A DNA stretch of 64,000 nt from Pseudomonadota bacterium (GCA_018896025.1 JAHIND010000036.1:31702-95701), one strand, 5' to 3'; shown: positions 44,874-53,745, counted from the stretch's first letter. Notes: generated by a model not told the origin, from the sequence alone. Numbers and translations: made by a program.

Positions 44874-44949
44874 TGGTGCCGAGGGACGGAGTTGAACCGC
44901 CGACACGGGGATTTTCAGTCCCCTGCTCTACCAACTGAGCTACCTCGGC
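44874..44949 (-). tRNA. tRNA-Phe (GAA)
   Basis: The 76-nt minus-strand sequence folds as a full cloverleaf: acceptor GCCGAGG pairs with CCTCGGC, the anticodon stem GGGGA/TCCCC encloses CTGAAAA with anticodon GAA, and the T arm has GTTCAACTC. The 3' CCA is encoded. A terminator follows. Confidence 0.95.
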
Positions 44950-45109
44950 CTGGAATCGGCGTGCTTCCCCCCGCCGCCGGAGCGGCCCTGGCGGAAACAC
45001 ACGCTTTTTATACCGCCCCTCTTTTAAGGCGTCAAGGGCTAAGCCTTGCTTAACCTGGATGCTTTTGCTATTTACAGGGAGTTTGCTTTGTCCAGACCGT
45101 GGGGGGAAC

Positions 45110-45829
45110 ATGCTGGCAACCGTGACTTCTCTGGCCGTGCTTGGAGTGCGCGCCTATCCCGTGCAGGTGGAAGTGGACCTGGCTCCGGGCCTGCCCGTCT
45201 TCAACACCGTGGGTTTGCCCGACGGGGCGGTGCGTGAATCCAAGGAGCGGGTGCGCGCCGCCCTGGCCAACAGCGGCTTTTATTTGCCCGTCAACCGCAT
45301 CACCGTGAACCTGGCGCCCGCCGACATCAAGAAGGAAGGCGCGGCCTTTGACCTGCCCATGGCCCTGGGCATCCTGGCCGCCTCGGGCGCGGTGCCCGCT
45401 GAGGAGCTTTTGGGCCTGGGGGTGGTGGGCGAGTTGGCCCTGGACGGGGCCATCCGCCCGGTGCGCGGGGTCTTGCCCATGGCCGCCCGGGCGCGGGCCC
45501 TGGGACTCAAGGCCCTGCTGGTGCCCCAGGCCAATGGCCCCGAGGCGGCGGTGGTGGAAGGGCTCACGGTCTATACGGTGCAGCGTCTGGATCAGGCGGC
45601 GGCCCATCTGCTGGGGCGCGAGGAACTGCCCCGCGCCCAGGCCGACCCGGCCCTGTTGGCCCTGAGCCAAAGCGCCAACGGAGTGGACCTCAACGAGGTG
45701 CGGGGCCAGGAGCACGTCAAGCGCGCCCTGACCATCGCCGCCGCCGGGGGGCACAACGTGATGATGGTGGGCCCGCCGGGCAGCGGCAAGACCATGCTGG
45801 CCCGACGTTTGCCAAGTATATTAATCTAA
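45110..45829 (+). pseudogene. comM: comM/yifB, 5' part (disrupted)
   Basis: This is the N-terminal half of the Mg-chelatase-like AAA+ protein ComM/YifB, known as a hexameric branch-migration helicase in natural transformation. The ATG at 45110 (MLATVTSLAVLG) has GGGGGG upstream and matches the family start; the track start is earlier. The frame holds the N-terminal Lon-S5-like domain (about 20-160) and just reaches Walker A, GPPGSGKT, before it enters island DNA at codon 235 and stops at RRLPSILI. Without Walker B, sensor and C-terminal domains, activity is not expected. The other half lies 12.8 kb downstream. Confidence 0.92.
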
Positions 45830-45835
45830 TTGAAC
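45801..45835. other. attL, left island junction
   Basis: GC-rich comM sequence (CCCGACGTTTGCC) changes at CC to AT-rich AAGTATATTAATCTAATTG. Joined to the right island end, this arm makes an imperfect palindrome around CC (TACTA-CC-AAGTA inner, GATTA and TAATC outer). An alternative crossover at ATA (45818-45820) is also in frame. Confidence 0.7.
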
Positions 45836-45960
45836 TAACCCTTCCCTTTCTTAACAACACAAAACATATCAAGAAGTTAGATGGTTTTAGTGATGGTAGT
45901 CAACCGTCTGCGGATACGTCCGACTGTCCGGGGGCAAATAATTATATGGCGAAAGTTTAA
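45814..45960 (+). other. Orphan 3' coding tail of the integrase (separated by integration)
   Basis: This 147-base segment has no start but is open in the frame that would follow the integrase if the island were circular: ...KDTT then KYINLIELTLPFLNN and so on to a TAA at 45958-45960, 48 codons. In the integrated state it is stranded 12.8 kb from the rest of the gene. The link is inferred from frame continuity across the predicted attP; a stop-free run of this length could occur by chance about one time in ten. Confidence 0.5.
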
Positions 45961-45965
45961 CTGCC

Positions 45966-46892
45966 ATGCCAACCACCCCCCCCACCACCTCCACCGGCAT
46001 CCGCTCAATCCACTACCACATTGACAAGGTTGTGCTGAGCCTGCATTGCTACCCCTATGTGCGCCAGCATCTATTCGATTGGCTAACTCAGGCAGGGTTC
46101 AAGACCACACAGGATGGTGAGGTCAGAGGCAACTATCGACGCATCAGGTCCATGAAGGACACCGTTGGCTTGGGCGTTCAGTTGACCATCTGTTACCGGC
46201 CTCGTGCTCCCTACTTGCCCCGCATGTTGCTTACCATCCACGACCCCACACCAGATTCCCTTAAGTTTTTCAAAATCATTTTTGATGAACTTGACATCAC
46301 CGCAATTTTATCCAGCGTGGAACTTGCTTTTGATGTCACGGCTGCCGATGGCCAGTTGCTATCGTTAGAGCGGCGCATCACCGCTACCCTGTTCCTGCCC
46401 TATCAACGCAAGTCAGCTGGCACCTACAAGAGCCTTACCTACTACACCACCAATATCCGCACCGCCGCCAAGGGCCATCGTGTCTATCAAAAAACAATCA
46501 ATGGACAGCGCGTTATTCGCGTTGAACTGGTGCTTAACCGTGCCCGCCTAAAAGCCATGGCCATCACCCTGCGCAACGTCCTTTCCATCAAGCCCCAGGT
46601 TCTGCGCAAATACATCCAATTCCGCCGAATGAACATTGACCGTTTGGCCGCAGCCATCATCAACAAAATGCTGGGCACCCGCACGGGTAAGCCCATCAGC
46701 ACAGGCACCGCCAGGCCCCATGTGACCCAGTTGGTGCGCTCTGCATGGCGTAGCGCCCTCTCCGTGGACATGGGCGATTACGTGATGCCGCAGTACGAGA
46801 GGCTGAGGGCCGAGTCCAGCATCAACAACTATGGTCGTTTTTTGGACCGTGATGAAGAGTTTGAAGAGGGGTTTTGGAATGCTGTTGTTTGA
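45966..46892 (+). CDS. Putative replication initiator-like protein
   Basis: This 308-residue protein starts the cargo. Residue order recalls the Rep_trans/phage replication-initiation fold: an early strand IRSIHYHIDKVVLSLH, SSVELAFDVTAADG where initiators have a D-x-A-x-D type motif, then YYTTNIRTAAKGHRVYQK followed by RVIRVELVLNRARL, which parallels the R-x-Y-x-K and R-x-E-L blocks of that group. A clear catalytic tyrosine cannot be fixed, so function is tentative. If true, the island could replicate briefly after excision. No ribosome site is obvious. Confidence 0.5.
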   Translation: MPTTPPTTSTGIRSIHYHIDKVVLSLHCYPYVRQHLFDWLTQAGFKTTQDGEVRGNYRRIRSMKDTVGLGVQLTICYRPRAPYLPRMLLTIHDPTPDSLKFFKIIFDELDITAILSSVELAFDVTAADGQLLSLERRITATLFLPYQRKSAGTYKSLTYYTTNIRTAAKGHRVYQKTINGQRVIRVELVLNRARLKAMAITLRNVLSIKPQVLRKYIQFRRMNIDRLAAAIINKMLGTRTGKPISTGTARPHVTQLVRSAWRSALSVDMGDYVMPQYERLRAESSINNYGRFLDRDEEFEEGFWNAVV

Positions 46893-46927
46893 ACTTTCAG
46901 GGAGGCAGAAAGCGAGAAGCGTCAACC

Positions 46928-47389
46928 ATGACCGTTGCAAAAACAAGCGATAAACAACTACCCAAGCGCAAGCCTGGCTTCCAGCCTGGCCAGTCTGGGA
47001 ACCCTGCGGGACGTCCCAAGGGGAGCCGCAACAAGGCGAGCATCCTGGCCCAGGAGATGCTTGACGGCGAGGTTGAGACCTTGGTCCGCCGGTGCATCGA
47101 TCTGGCCTTGGCTGGGGATCAAACTGCCCTGCGCCTGTGCCTGGAGCGTCTGCTGCCACCCAGAAAAGATGTTCCCATTCGATTGGCCCTGCCCAAGATA
47201 GAAGGCCCGCAGGATTTGATTAAAGCCCTGGCCGCCATAGTCGCCGCTGTAACCGCTGGCGAACTAACGCCCCTGGAGGCCGCCCCCCTTGGCCAACTCC
47301 TTGAGGCCATGCGGCGGTCAATCGAAACCAACAACCTGGACGAGCGATTGGAAGCCCTTGAGGCCCACCTGAAAATGGAGGTGTTGTGA
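46928..47389 (+). CDS. DUF5681 domain-containing protein
   Basis: This 153-residue protein has the DUF5681 signature FQPGQSGNPAGRPKGSRNK near the N-terminus, then a helical domain. The family is common in phages and integrative elements and is thought to bind nucleic acid; function is unknown. The ATG at 46928 is chosen since the upstream codons overlap the Rep-like gene. The stop overlaps the next start (GTGATG), so it is coupled to the next gene. Confidence 0.8.
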   Translation: MTVAKTSDKQLPKRKPGFQPGQSGNPAGRPKGSRNKASILAQEMLDGEVETLVRRCIDLALAGDQTALRLCLERLLPPRKDVPIRLALPKIEGPQDLIKALAAIVAAVTAGELTPLEAAPLGQLLEAMRRSIETNNLDERLEALEAHLKMEVL

Positions 47390-47637
47390 TGACAGACAAA
47401 CGCCGAGCAAAAGTAATTCAACTGGAGCGCAAAGCCAGGGCGGCAGCCCCTTATTCAAACGAATTGACCCTGGCCGAGTTCAAGGCCCTGAGCGTCCATG
47501 AGCAGATCAACTATCTCAAACAAATCAATCAGCGCCGTGTGGCCATGGAGCGCGAGTTGGGCATCAATCCGACCCGGTCTGAAGAAATCAGGCAGCAGCT
47601 GAAGAAGCGCCTGCTTAATGATAGGACGAGCGATTAA
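47389..47637 (+). CDS. Small hypothetical protein
   Basis: This 82-residue basic, helical protein (MTDKRRAKVIQLERKARAA) is translationally coupled to the DUF5681 gene: its ATG overlaps that stop (GTG at 47386 is an alternative start). No family recognised. It belongs to a run of five tightly spaced same-strand genes. Confidence 0.6.
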   Translation: MTDKRRAKVIQLERKARAAAPYSNELTLAEFKALSVHEQINYLKQINQRRVAMERELGINPTRSEEIRQQLKKRLLNDRTSD

Positions 47638-47670
47638 CCGCGTAATAGCCAAAAAGGAGGATAGGACGAC

Positions 47671-48264
47671 ATGAGCAAATTAGATGAACTGCTGATTGAG
47701 CTGGAGGCAACCGAGGCCGATCTAAGCCAACGCACCACTGTTGCCCAGGAGGCCGCTTACGAAAATCGCCGCAAGAAGGAGCGCGCACTCCAGGCATTTC
47801 AAGCCGCTGTAATGGCAAACGACACGGAGGCCAAGGACGAGGCCGCCCACCTGATCCACACACTGGAACAAGATTTTGAGCTGCTGGCAGCTGAGGCGGG
47901 TGCCTTGCTCCAGGCCCTGGAGGGCAAGGGCAATAGTCCATTGCGCCCGATCTGCTTGGCGATCAAGAAAGAGGCGGAGCTTGCCGCCCAGGAGCGTCAA
48001 TCCCAATGGGAACAACATGCCGCAAGGCTCCAAGCCCTGGCCGCTGACTACCTGGCCGAGGTGGCCAGCATGGGCAAGCTCTACCAGACAGGAGCGGGCC
48101 ACCAGTGGGAACGGGCCAAGAATTTCCTGCCCAGGGGAGAGGACATGTTGACTGGGGCCACCCTGCCCGCTGTAGTCCACGAAACACAGAGGGGCGATAT
48201 CTACGCCCTCCTGCCAAAAATTATTGAGCGGACTTTCCGCGAACGAAAGGTGGTGCAGTTATGA
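47671..48264 (+). CDS. Hypothetical coiled-coil protein
   Basis: This 197-residue, glutamate/alanine-rich protein is probably a long coiled coil in the first 150 residues (LIELEATEADLSQRTTVAQ and similar heptads). It has a strong AAGGAGG site. Its stop overlaps the next gene by ATGA. No known domain. Confidence 0.65.
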   Translation: MSKLDELLIELEATEADLSQRTTVAQEAAYENRRKKERALQAFQAAVMANDTEAKDEAAHLIHTLEQDFELLAAEAGALLQALEGKGNSPLRPICLAIKKEAELAAQERQSQWEQHAARLQALAADYLAEVASMGKLYQTGAGHQWERAKNFLPRGEDMLTGATLPAVVHETQRGDIYALLPKIIERTFRERKVVQL

Positions 48265-48542
48265 GTTTTGACATTGATACCGCTGTTGCGAAGGTAGTGG
48301 CCGAGCACGGATTGAGTGCCAACTTGGCCCGCATGGCCATTAACGAAGATCCGGCCGTGCAGGCCCAGAACATCCGAGAGCTAAAGGCCGCCCTGGGAGC
48401 CAAGCAGGATGAGGACAAGGCCAAGGCTGCAAAGATTGAGAAGCTTAAGGCTGCATACGCCGATGCCCGAGATCGTCGTGATGTGCAGGAGATGATTCAC
48501 TGCAAGTTTAGGCTGGGCGAGTTGGGCGTTTTCAGATGGTAG
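48261..48542 (+). CDS. Small hypothetical protein
   Basis: This 93-residue charged helical protein (KAAKIEKLKAAYADARD) is coupled by ATGA overlap to the preceding gene. It ends the Rep/DUF5681 operon. No family recognised. Confidence 0.6.
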   Translation: MSFDIDTAVAKVVAEHGLSANLARMAINEDPAVQAQNIRELKAALGAKQDEDKAKAAKIEKLKAAYADARDRRDVQEMIHCKFRLGELGVFRW

Positions 48543-48854
48543 TAATCAAGCCACCTTGGCCGCCATCTATGGCCATGGTGGTGGTGGCCCTGGCCCTGTC
48601 CTTTGCTTGCGTGGTACGGGGCCGGGGCCACCTTAAAACATCGCCCCCAAGCTGCGCCATTTAGCCGAGGCTAGCTGTTCCACCCCATCCCTAGTAAAGC
48701 CCCTGCCCCCCCTTGGCCAACCCACTGGAGCAGCTGAGATCAACCAAACAAGTTTAATATATTTTTAAATATCTTAAATTTAGTGCTAGCTTTTTGCAGT
48801 CATATCCCTATAATATGCAAATTAGAGCTACCCAAGCAGAGGGAGATTTGAGCC
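48543..48854. other. Non-coding gap before the resolvase
   Basis: No gene supported. A GC-rich part gives way to a strongly AT-rich part, which contains the resolvase promoter. Confidence 0.4.
48809..48814 (+). promoter_or_regulatory. Candidate -10 box of the resolvase gene
   Basis: A perfect TATAAT in an AT-rich stretch lies 40 bases before the resolvase ATG. No convincing -35 at 17 bases. Confidence 0.4.
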
Positions 48855-49541
48855 ATGGAAAAGTGCTTCCTGTATTTGAGGGTCAGCGGCCTGGGCCAGG
48901 TGGACGGCTACGGCTTTGACAGGCAGCGGAAGGCATGCGAAGCCTTCTGCAAGCAAGCCAAGCTCCAGGTGGAGGGGATTTACCGCGAGGAGGGCATCAC
49001 TGGCACCGCAGACCATGAGGATCGCCCCGCCTTCCAAGCCATGCTGGCTGACATCCTGGCCAACGGCTGTCGCACGGTGGTGGTTGAGTCCCTTGACCGC
49101 CTGGCCAGGGAACTTAGGATTCAGGAATCACTTTTGATCTACCTGGCAGCCAAGGGCATCACCCTTTACAGCGCGCGAACGGGCGAAAACATCACCGAGG
49201 CCGTCAGCGCCGACCCCTTGCGCAAGGCCCTGGTGCAGATTCAAGGTGTTTTTGCCGAGCTGGAGAAAAGCCAACTGGTGCGCCGCCTGGAAAAGGGCCG
49301 GGCTGCTAAGGAACGCAAGACCGGCAAGTGTGCTGGCCGCAAGTATTACGGTGAAGCCGACAAGGATGAAGCCAAGGTGGTGCGCCGCATCAGGCGAATG
49401 AGGGCAAAAGGCCCGAAGGGTGCTCCCGGCCTAACCCTTGCTGCCATCGCTGACAAGCTCAACGCTGAGGGCATCCCCACCAGGTTGGGCAAGACCTGGA
49501 CCCCCACCCAGGTGCATAACGTTTTGAAGCGCCGCGCCTAG
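48855..49541 (+). CDS. Small serine recombinase (resolvase/invertase family)
   Basis: This 228-residue serine recombinase has the catalytic serine in FLYLRVSGLGQVDGYG (position 11), and the arginine motif in VVESLDRLARELR. The C-terminal part (TLAAIADKLNAEGIPTR, then TQVHNVLKR) is the DNA-binding helix-turn-helix as in ISXc5/Hin-like and recombinase-type tails. It appears intact, unlike the second resolvase in this island. AGGGAG precedes the ATG. It might resolve island multimers, invert DNA or act with another element; no res sites are recognised. Confidence 0.88.
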   Translation: MEKCFLYLRVSGLGQVDGYGFDRQRKACEAFCKQAKLQVEGIYREEGITGTADHEDRPAFQAMLADILANGCRTVVVESLDRLARELRIQESLLIYLAAKGITLYSARTGENITEAVSADPLRKALVQIQGVFAELEKSQLVRRLEKGRAAKERKTGKCAGRKYYGEADKDEAKVVRRIRRMRAKGPKGAPGLTLAAIADKLNAEGIPTRLGKTWTPTQVHNVLKRRA

Positions 49542-49581
49542 CTGTGATATTTTGAATGAGCAGTCTTTAGTGGAGGGGGTT

Positions 49582-49707
49582 ATGCGATTTGGTGGCCCTG
49601 GGGGGCATCCAGTCCCTGGCAAGTTTTCTAAAAAAGGAACCGCCCTGGTAATTGCCTTGCACCTAGCGGCTCCTGTTGCGTTTCTTCTTTGGTTGCTGTT
49701 TCGCTAG
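49582..49707 (+). CDS. Small single-helix membrane protein
   Basis: This 41-residue ORF is too short for the track. A GGAGGGGG site stands 4 bases upstream. The product has a glycine/proline-rich start, a basic KFSKK stretch and one hydrophobic helix (ALVIALHLAAPVAFLLWLLF). Function unknown; toxin-like or accessory membrane peptide are only possibilities. Confidence 0.5.
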   Translation: MRFGGPGGHPVPGKFSKKGTALVIALHLAAPVAFLLWLLFR

Positions 49708-49738
49708 AAGCCTCCCAGCGACCTGCTCCTCAAGCCCC

Positions 49739-49801
49739 ACTAGGTTGGGCAAGACCTGGCCCCCCACCCAAATCCACAATGTGCTAAAAAGGAAGGCATA
49801 A
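49739..49801 (+). pseudogene. 3'-end fragment of a second resolvase gene
   Basis: This 21-codon fragment (TRLGKTWPPTQIHNVLKRKA, then TAA) repeats the last residues of the intact resolvase encoded 200 bases upstream (TRLGKTWTPTQVHNVLKRRA). It is in frame and diverged, so it is the tail of a lost resolvase copy, not a recent duplication. Confidence 0.75.
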
Positions 49802-49821
49802 CCGACAATGAGGGGGAAGCT

Positions 49822-50025
49822 ATGAGGGGGTGGATAAGGCTAGGCATTGTTATTACGCTGTGCTGGTTCGCGCTTATTACGTTCCTATACGTTGTGGCTG
49901 ACTTCAACATTTATTCAGCCTCAAATATTAAATTATACCTGGGCCTCTTGCTTATCCCAGCGGGCATATTTTGGGCGCTACTGTTTGGAGCAATGTGGGT
50001 TTGGCATGGATTCTTTGGTGATTAA
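49822..50025 (+). CDS. Small two-helix membrane protein
   Basis: This 67-residue protein has two hydrophobic helices (LGIVITLCWFALITFLYVV and LYLGLLLIPAGIFWALLFGA) and a strong GAGGGGG site. No family recognised. It is one of three small membrane proteins between the resolvase and the OLD nuclease. Confidence 0.6.
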   Translation: MRGWIRLGIVITLCWFALITFLYVVADFNIYSASNIKLYLGLLLIPAGIFWALLFGAMWVWHGFFGD

Positions 50026-50055
50026 AATTAAAACAGCGCTAAGGCGGAAGGGTAC

Positions 50056-50394
50056 TTAGCCTTTGCTTTCGAAATGTTTTTCATACGTGAGGAGGCCTGC
50101 GCCTCCGATCCAAATACCAAAAACGATGCAATATATCGCCAAGGGCAAGTCCGAGAACCACAAGATTATTTTTTGGATGCCCACCCAGTAGAACAGATGT
50201 GCAAAGCGGTCTATGGGAATAACGGTGGTAGCCGGTATGGCATACCAGTTTCCATATCTCAGCCAATGAAATATTTGGTAAACCCAAATTCCAGGCCCTG
50301 ACAGGAAGATCATCCCCCCCGCGATTCCCGAGCAAATAAGTGCTGTTTTTGTGGTGGTTAGTACAACTGCTTTTGCGGTAGTTCGTACAGCCAT
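50056..50394 (-). CDS. Membrane protein of unknown function
   Basis: This 112-residue protein has two to three hydrophobic helices (ALICSGIAGGMIFLSGPGI and LAIYCIVFGIWIGGAGLL). GAGGGGG lies six bases upstream of its ATG. It is encoded against the flow of the island, like the OLD gene. No family recognised. Confidence 0.55.
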   Translation of the reverse strand: MAVRTTAKAVVLTTTKTALICSGIAGGMIFLSGPGIWVYQIFHWLRYGNWYAIPATTVIPIDRFAHLFYWVGIQKIILWFSDLPLAIYCIVFGIWIGGAGLLTYEKHFESKG

Positions 50395-50570
50395 AATAGC
50401 CCCCTCGTAGTATATCGCAGAGTAGCACTATAGCATCTGGGCCACCTAAACAGAAAACCCTCCCAAAAAACAGGTCAATCCCTTGCACTTGGCAAAAACA
50501 GTGCTTATTTTATTGAAATACGGCTATTTTAGCCATTAATACTATTTTGCGAGAAAAGGAACCGCGCCCA

Positions 50571-50816
50571 ATGAATCGAAAGTTAGTATCCCAAGAAAAA
50601 CTCCTTGAGTGGATGAACAAGGAGCTTGCCAAGCATGAGGATTGTGAGGATTGCCGCTTTATTGGAGTAATGGGCCTCCAGGACAAGGATTCTGATGGCT
50701 GCAATTGGTCGCCGGGTTATATACGATGCAGGGGTGTCTCGTCTGAGATCTGCAAACCTTTTGCAAGCCGCGTCACTGCGGAAGCGCAAAAAAGGTTCAA
50801 CCTTTTGCGAGATTAG
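50571..50816 (+). CDS. Small cysteine-containing hypothetical protein
   Basis: This 81-residue protein has cysteines in HEDCEDCRF, DGCNWSPGYIRCRG and EICKPF, perhaps a small metal site. The ATG at 50571 has AAAAGGA 8 bases upstream and is preferred to the track start at 50547. It converges on the OLD gene. Confidence 0.55.
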   Translation: MNRKLVSQEKLLEWMNKELAKHEDCEDCRFIGVMGLQDKDSDGCNWSPGYIRCRGVSSEICKPFASRVTAEAQKRFNLLRD

Positions 50817-50850
50817 CCCGCGTGAGCGATTTTCATCGAAAAATTAACAC

Positions 50851-52947
50851 TTATGATTCGCTGCTGAATTTATTATTGATGTTACTTATCAGTTGCTCGC
50901 CCCTGTCTAGTATATCGCTGGATATTTTGGACGGGTCATCATTGGCCCACGATCTTACAACTATCCTTGCTATGTCTATTTTCCATGTCACCGGCAACTC
51001 CCTCCCTATTTCTATGACAGCTGATTGAATTTGCGAATTTAATTTCTCTTCCTTCTTCCCGCCAGATTCAATGTTAATCTCTGTGCCTAAGTACTCACTT
51101 AGTGCACCGAAGATTGTTTCTTTCCCAACAATATCTTCAATTTCACACTCCTCAATGCTAAAAATATCGTCTAGCATTAAAATTTTATTTTCGTGTCCAG
51201 TATATAACTTTTTCAAAAGAGAATCTCTTCTAATTCTTCCAGCCTCATCCCCGTCCAGCAAAATAACAGGAGCTACTCGGTGACTCAAAAATAGAGAAGC
51301 CATATATCCCATATTTTTTGTGCCACCGCACGGAGCAATGTAAACATCCTTAGGTAACTTTTCTTTGCCTAAAGCACTTAGCATCATAGATAGAGCCTGA
51401 ATATATAGATAATCAGACAAGCCCTCTACTAAGACATTCTTTCCCCTTGCAAAAAGTTCAGCTACCATTGAATAGCCTGTCGCAGCCCAAAGAGGGAAAA
51501 TAGTCTCTCTATCAGAGGGCCACTCTCCGATGCTAATATTAGAATGTCCGGTGGGATCTTCTGTAACTGGGTGAGCACGATGTAAGTTTTGCCCATCAAT
51601 TAGAAAAGGAGAATGGGTCGTATAAATTATTTTATTGTTCTTTGAAAGCTCTTCGAAAAAGGCAATTAGTTCCTGCTGTGCGGTAGGGTGAAGACTGCGT
51701 CCAGGTTCATCTAGTAACAATACAGCTTCTTTGTGACCCTCATCAGATTCCACTAGAAATACCAAATAGAATGAGAAAAACCACTGAAAGCCAGCGCTGC
51801 GTTCCTCTAGCTCAATCTCGACACCAGGTCTTCTGTCGTCCGACACCCATATACGGAAATAATCGCCATCAGCGTGATATTTAATTTTATGCCGCCGCTG
51901 TTGCCACCACTTTTCAAAACGTTCTGTAATATCCAGCGATGCAGAATTGAGCTTTACTGCTCGTAATTCCTTTTGCATTTTATCGGCGGCGATCATTTCA
52001 GGCGTAACAGGTTGGTTGTTATGCTTTGCACGAGACGCCTGCTCAGAACCTAGTGTAAGTATTTCTTCTGCTGTGAGAGTTACATGCTTAAACATAGCAT
52101 TAATCGTTCTTAGCCGAGAATCTTCTGAGTTTTGTTTGAGGTCTTCTATAAATCTAGGCAAATAGATTGCGCTGTCTAAAATCCCATAGTTCTCAAAATA
52201 AATGAATACTGGGAGTGATTCTATAACAAGTTCTTCTGCGCGTTCTAAAGGAGAAGGCATTTTAGCGTGATCAAGTAAGGGCTGCAAGCTATCTATTAGG
52301 GTTTCTACCAAGTCTGCGGATAAAAGCGTTGACTGTTGATTAATTTCAGTTATCATTTTCTGAAGCAAAGCAACGCCTTCTTCGCTTCGCAAGTCATTAA
52401 TGGATTTAATGTGTTCGATGTATTGCTCGGAAAAATTAAATAAAGATTTTTTAACTGCCTCAAGCTCGTCCTTATTTTCTGGTTCATCAGAAGATAGTCT
52501 TCTGATTCCTTTTTCAAATATGGACAAGGCATTAGATATGGTTTCTGGGCTAACAGCCTCGTATACAATCGCTGGCAAGTAATCAATATTTAGAGAGCCA
52601 TCATAATAACGTGTGCATATTATTTTTTCGATTATCCGGTCACCGCCAAACATATCAACTAGTTTACCCTGAAATTCTTCCGAAGGTATAAATTCTACAT
52701 GGCAAACAGGCCACTCCCCTCCATTGTCTTTAAAATCCCTTGTGAACCGATCTCTAGGAAACTCTCTTTGAGGATTATACGGTTCTGATACTGCCGGATT
52801 AAATTTATGCAGCGCCCTGAGAAGCGCTGTTTTCCCAGATTCGTTTCGGCCCACAAACGCCGTTACGTTTTCAAGGGGAATCCAACCACTATCTTTAATA
52901 TTTCTAAAATTAACAACCCGAAAGCTAGATATTTCTAGGTTTCCCAT
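50851..52947 (-). CDS. OLD-family ATP-dependent nuclease (class 1-like)
   Basis: This 698-residue protein joins an SMC/RecF-like ATPase to a TOPRIM nuclease, the OLD architecture used in phage defence (P2 Old, GajA, retron-linked OLDs). The ATPase has Walker A GRNESGKT at 33-40 and a late Walker B region AVLLLDEPGRSLHP, with the D-loop TTHSPFL. The TOPRIM has the glutamate in VLVEGLSDYLYIQAL, glycine-rich PCGGTKNM, and the DxD motif VILLDGDEAGR, so metal ligands seem intact. No GajB-like helicase gene or reverse transcriptase is adjacent, so it is a stand-alone OLD. The gene is AT-rich, unlike host genes, and runs against the island direction. Confidence 0.88.
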   Translation of the reverse strand: MGNLEISSFRVVNFRNIKDSGWIPLENVTAFVGRNESGKTALLRALHKFNPAVSEPYNPQREFPRDRFTRDFKDNGGEWPVCHVEFIPSEEFQGKLVDMFGGDRIIEKIICTRYYDGSLNIDYLPAIVYEAVSPETISNALSIFEKGIRRLSSDEPENKDELEAVKKSLFNFSEQYIEHIKSINDLRSEEGVALLQKMITEINQQSTLLSADLVETLIDSLQPLLDHAKMPSPLERAEELVIESLPVFIYFENYGILDSAIYLPRFIEDLKQNSEDSRLRTINAMFKHVTLTAEEILTLGSEQASRAKHNNQPVTPEMIAADKMQKELRAVKLNSASLDITERFEKWWQQRRHKIKYHADGDYFRIWVSDDRRPGVEIELEERSAGFQWFFSFYLVFLVESDEGHKEAVLLLDEPGRSLHPTAQQELIAFFEELSKNNKIIYTTHSPFLIDGQNLHRAHPVTEDPTGHSNISIGEWPSDRETIFPLWAATGYSMVAELFARGKNVLVEGLSDYLYIQALSMMLSALGKEKLPKDVYIAPCGGTKNMGYMASLFLSHRVAPVILLDGDEAGRIRRDSLLKKLYTGHENKILMLDDIFSIEECEIEDIVGKETIFGALSEYLGTEINIESGGKKEEKLNSQIQSAVIEIGRELPVTWKIDIARIVVRSWANDDPSKISSDILDRGEQLISNINNKFSSES

Positions 52948-53097
52948 CTCTATCCCCCTGACTAAGATTTTCAGTATAGTAGTCCATCTAGCAAGCCTGA
53001 GTCAATTGTTGCGGATTTTGCACTGAACCCACAAAACAGCATACTCCGAAACTACCAACTCCCCGGCATTGAGCCAATCGGTCACGAGAGCAATTAT

Positions 53098-53745
53098 GTA
53101 GATGAGCAGGACAAGAGCGGCCTGCGCATGGAAGCCCAGCGGAATAAGATCGAGCAATATTGTTCCCTGTACGGCCTGGAGCTGGTTGAGGCGTATAAGG
53201 ACGCGTCCAGTGGCAAGACCATGGACCGCCCTGGCCTGCAAGATGCCCTAAAGGCCATCAAGGGAGCCAAGGACCGCTGCTTTGTGGCGGCCAAGCTGGA
53301 CAGGCTAACTTGTTCTGAGCGCGACCTGGGCGACCTCCTGGCCAGTCACTTCAACAATGGCCATCCTCTCAAAATCGTGGTGGAGCAGATAGACACCGGA
53401 ACCGCTGCCGGGCGCATGGTGGCCAACATGTTAGTGACGGTAGCCCAATGGGAGCGAGAGACGATCAGCGAGCGCACTAAGGACGCCCTGGCCGCTGCCA
53501 AGCGTCGAAGGACCAAGCTGGGCAATCCCAACTTAAGCAAGGTCCAGCCCAAAGCGTGGAAGGCTACCAGCGCCCAGGCCTAGGAAAGGGCCAAGGCCGT
53601 GTTGCCCACCATACAAGAGATCAAAAAGGCTGGGATTGTCAGCCTGGCCGGAATAGCCGGGGCGCTGAACGCCAGAGGGGTTCCCACCCCCAGGGGCCGT
53701 AAATGGTACGCGACAAGCGTCCGCAATGTACTATCAAGGGCCTAG
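53098..53745 (+). pseudogene. Second serine resolvase, inactivated
   Basis: The frame gives a resolvase from DEQDKSGLRMEAQRNKIEQY onward, with FVAAKLDRLTCSERDLGDLL carrying the arginine motif. Two lesions are visible. The N-terminus with the catalytic serine (YIRVS in relatives) is missing: the codons before DEQ read GHESNYV. A single TAG at 53581-53583 interrupts the frame, and the same frame continues with the normal tail (GIVSLAGIAGALNARGVPTP, then SVRNVLSRA) to a stop at 53743-53745. The track lists only the part to the TAG. Confidence 0.8.
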
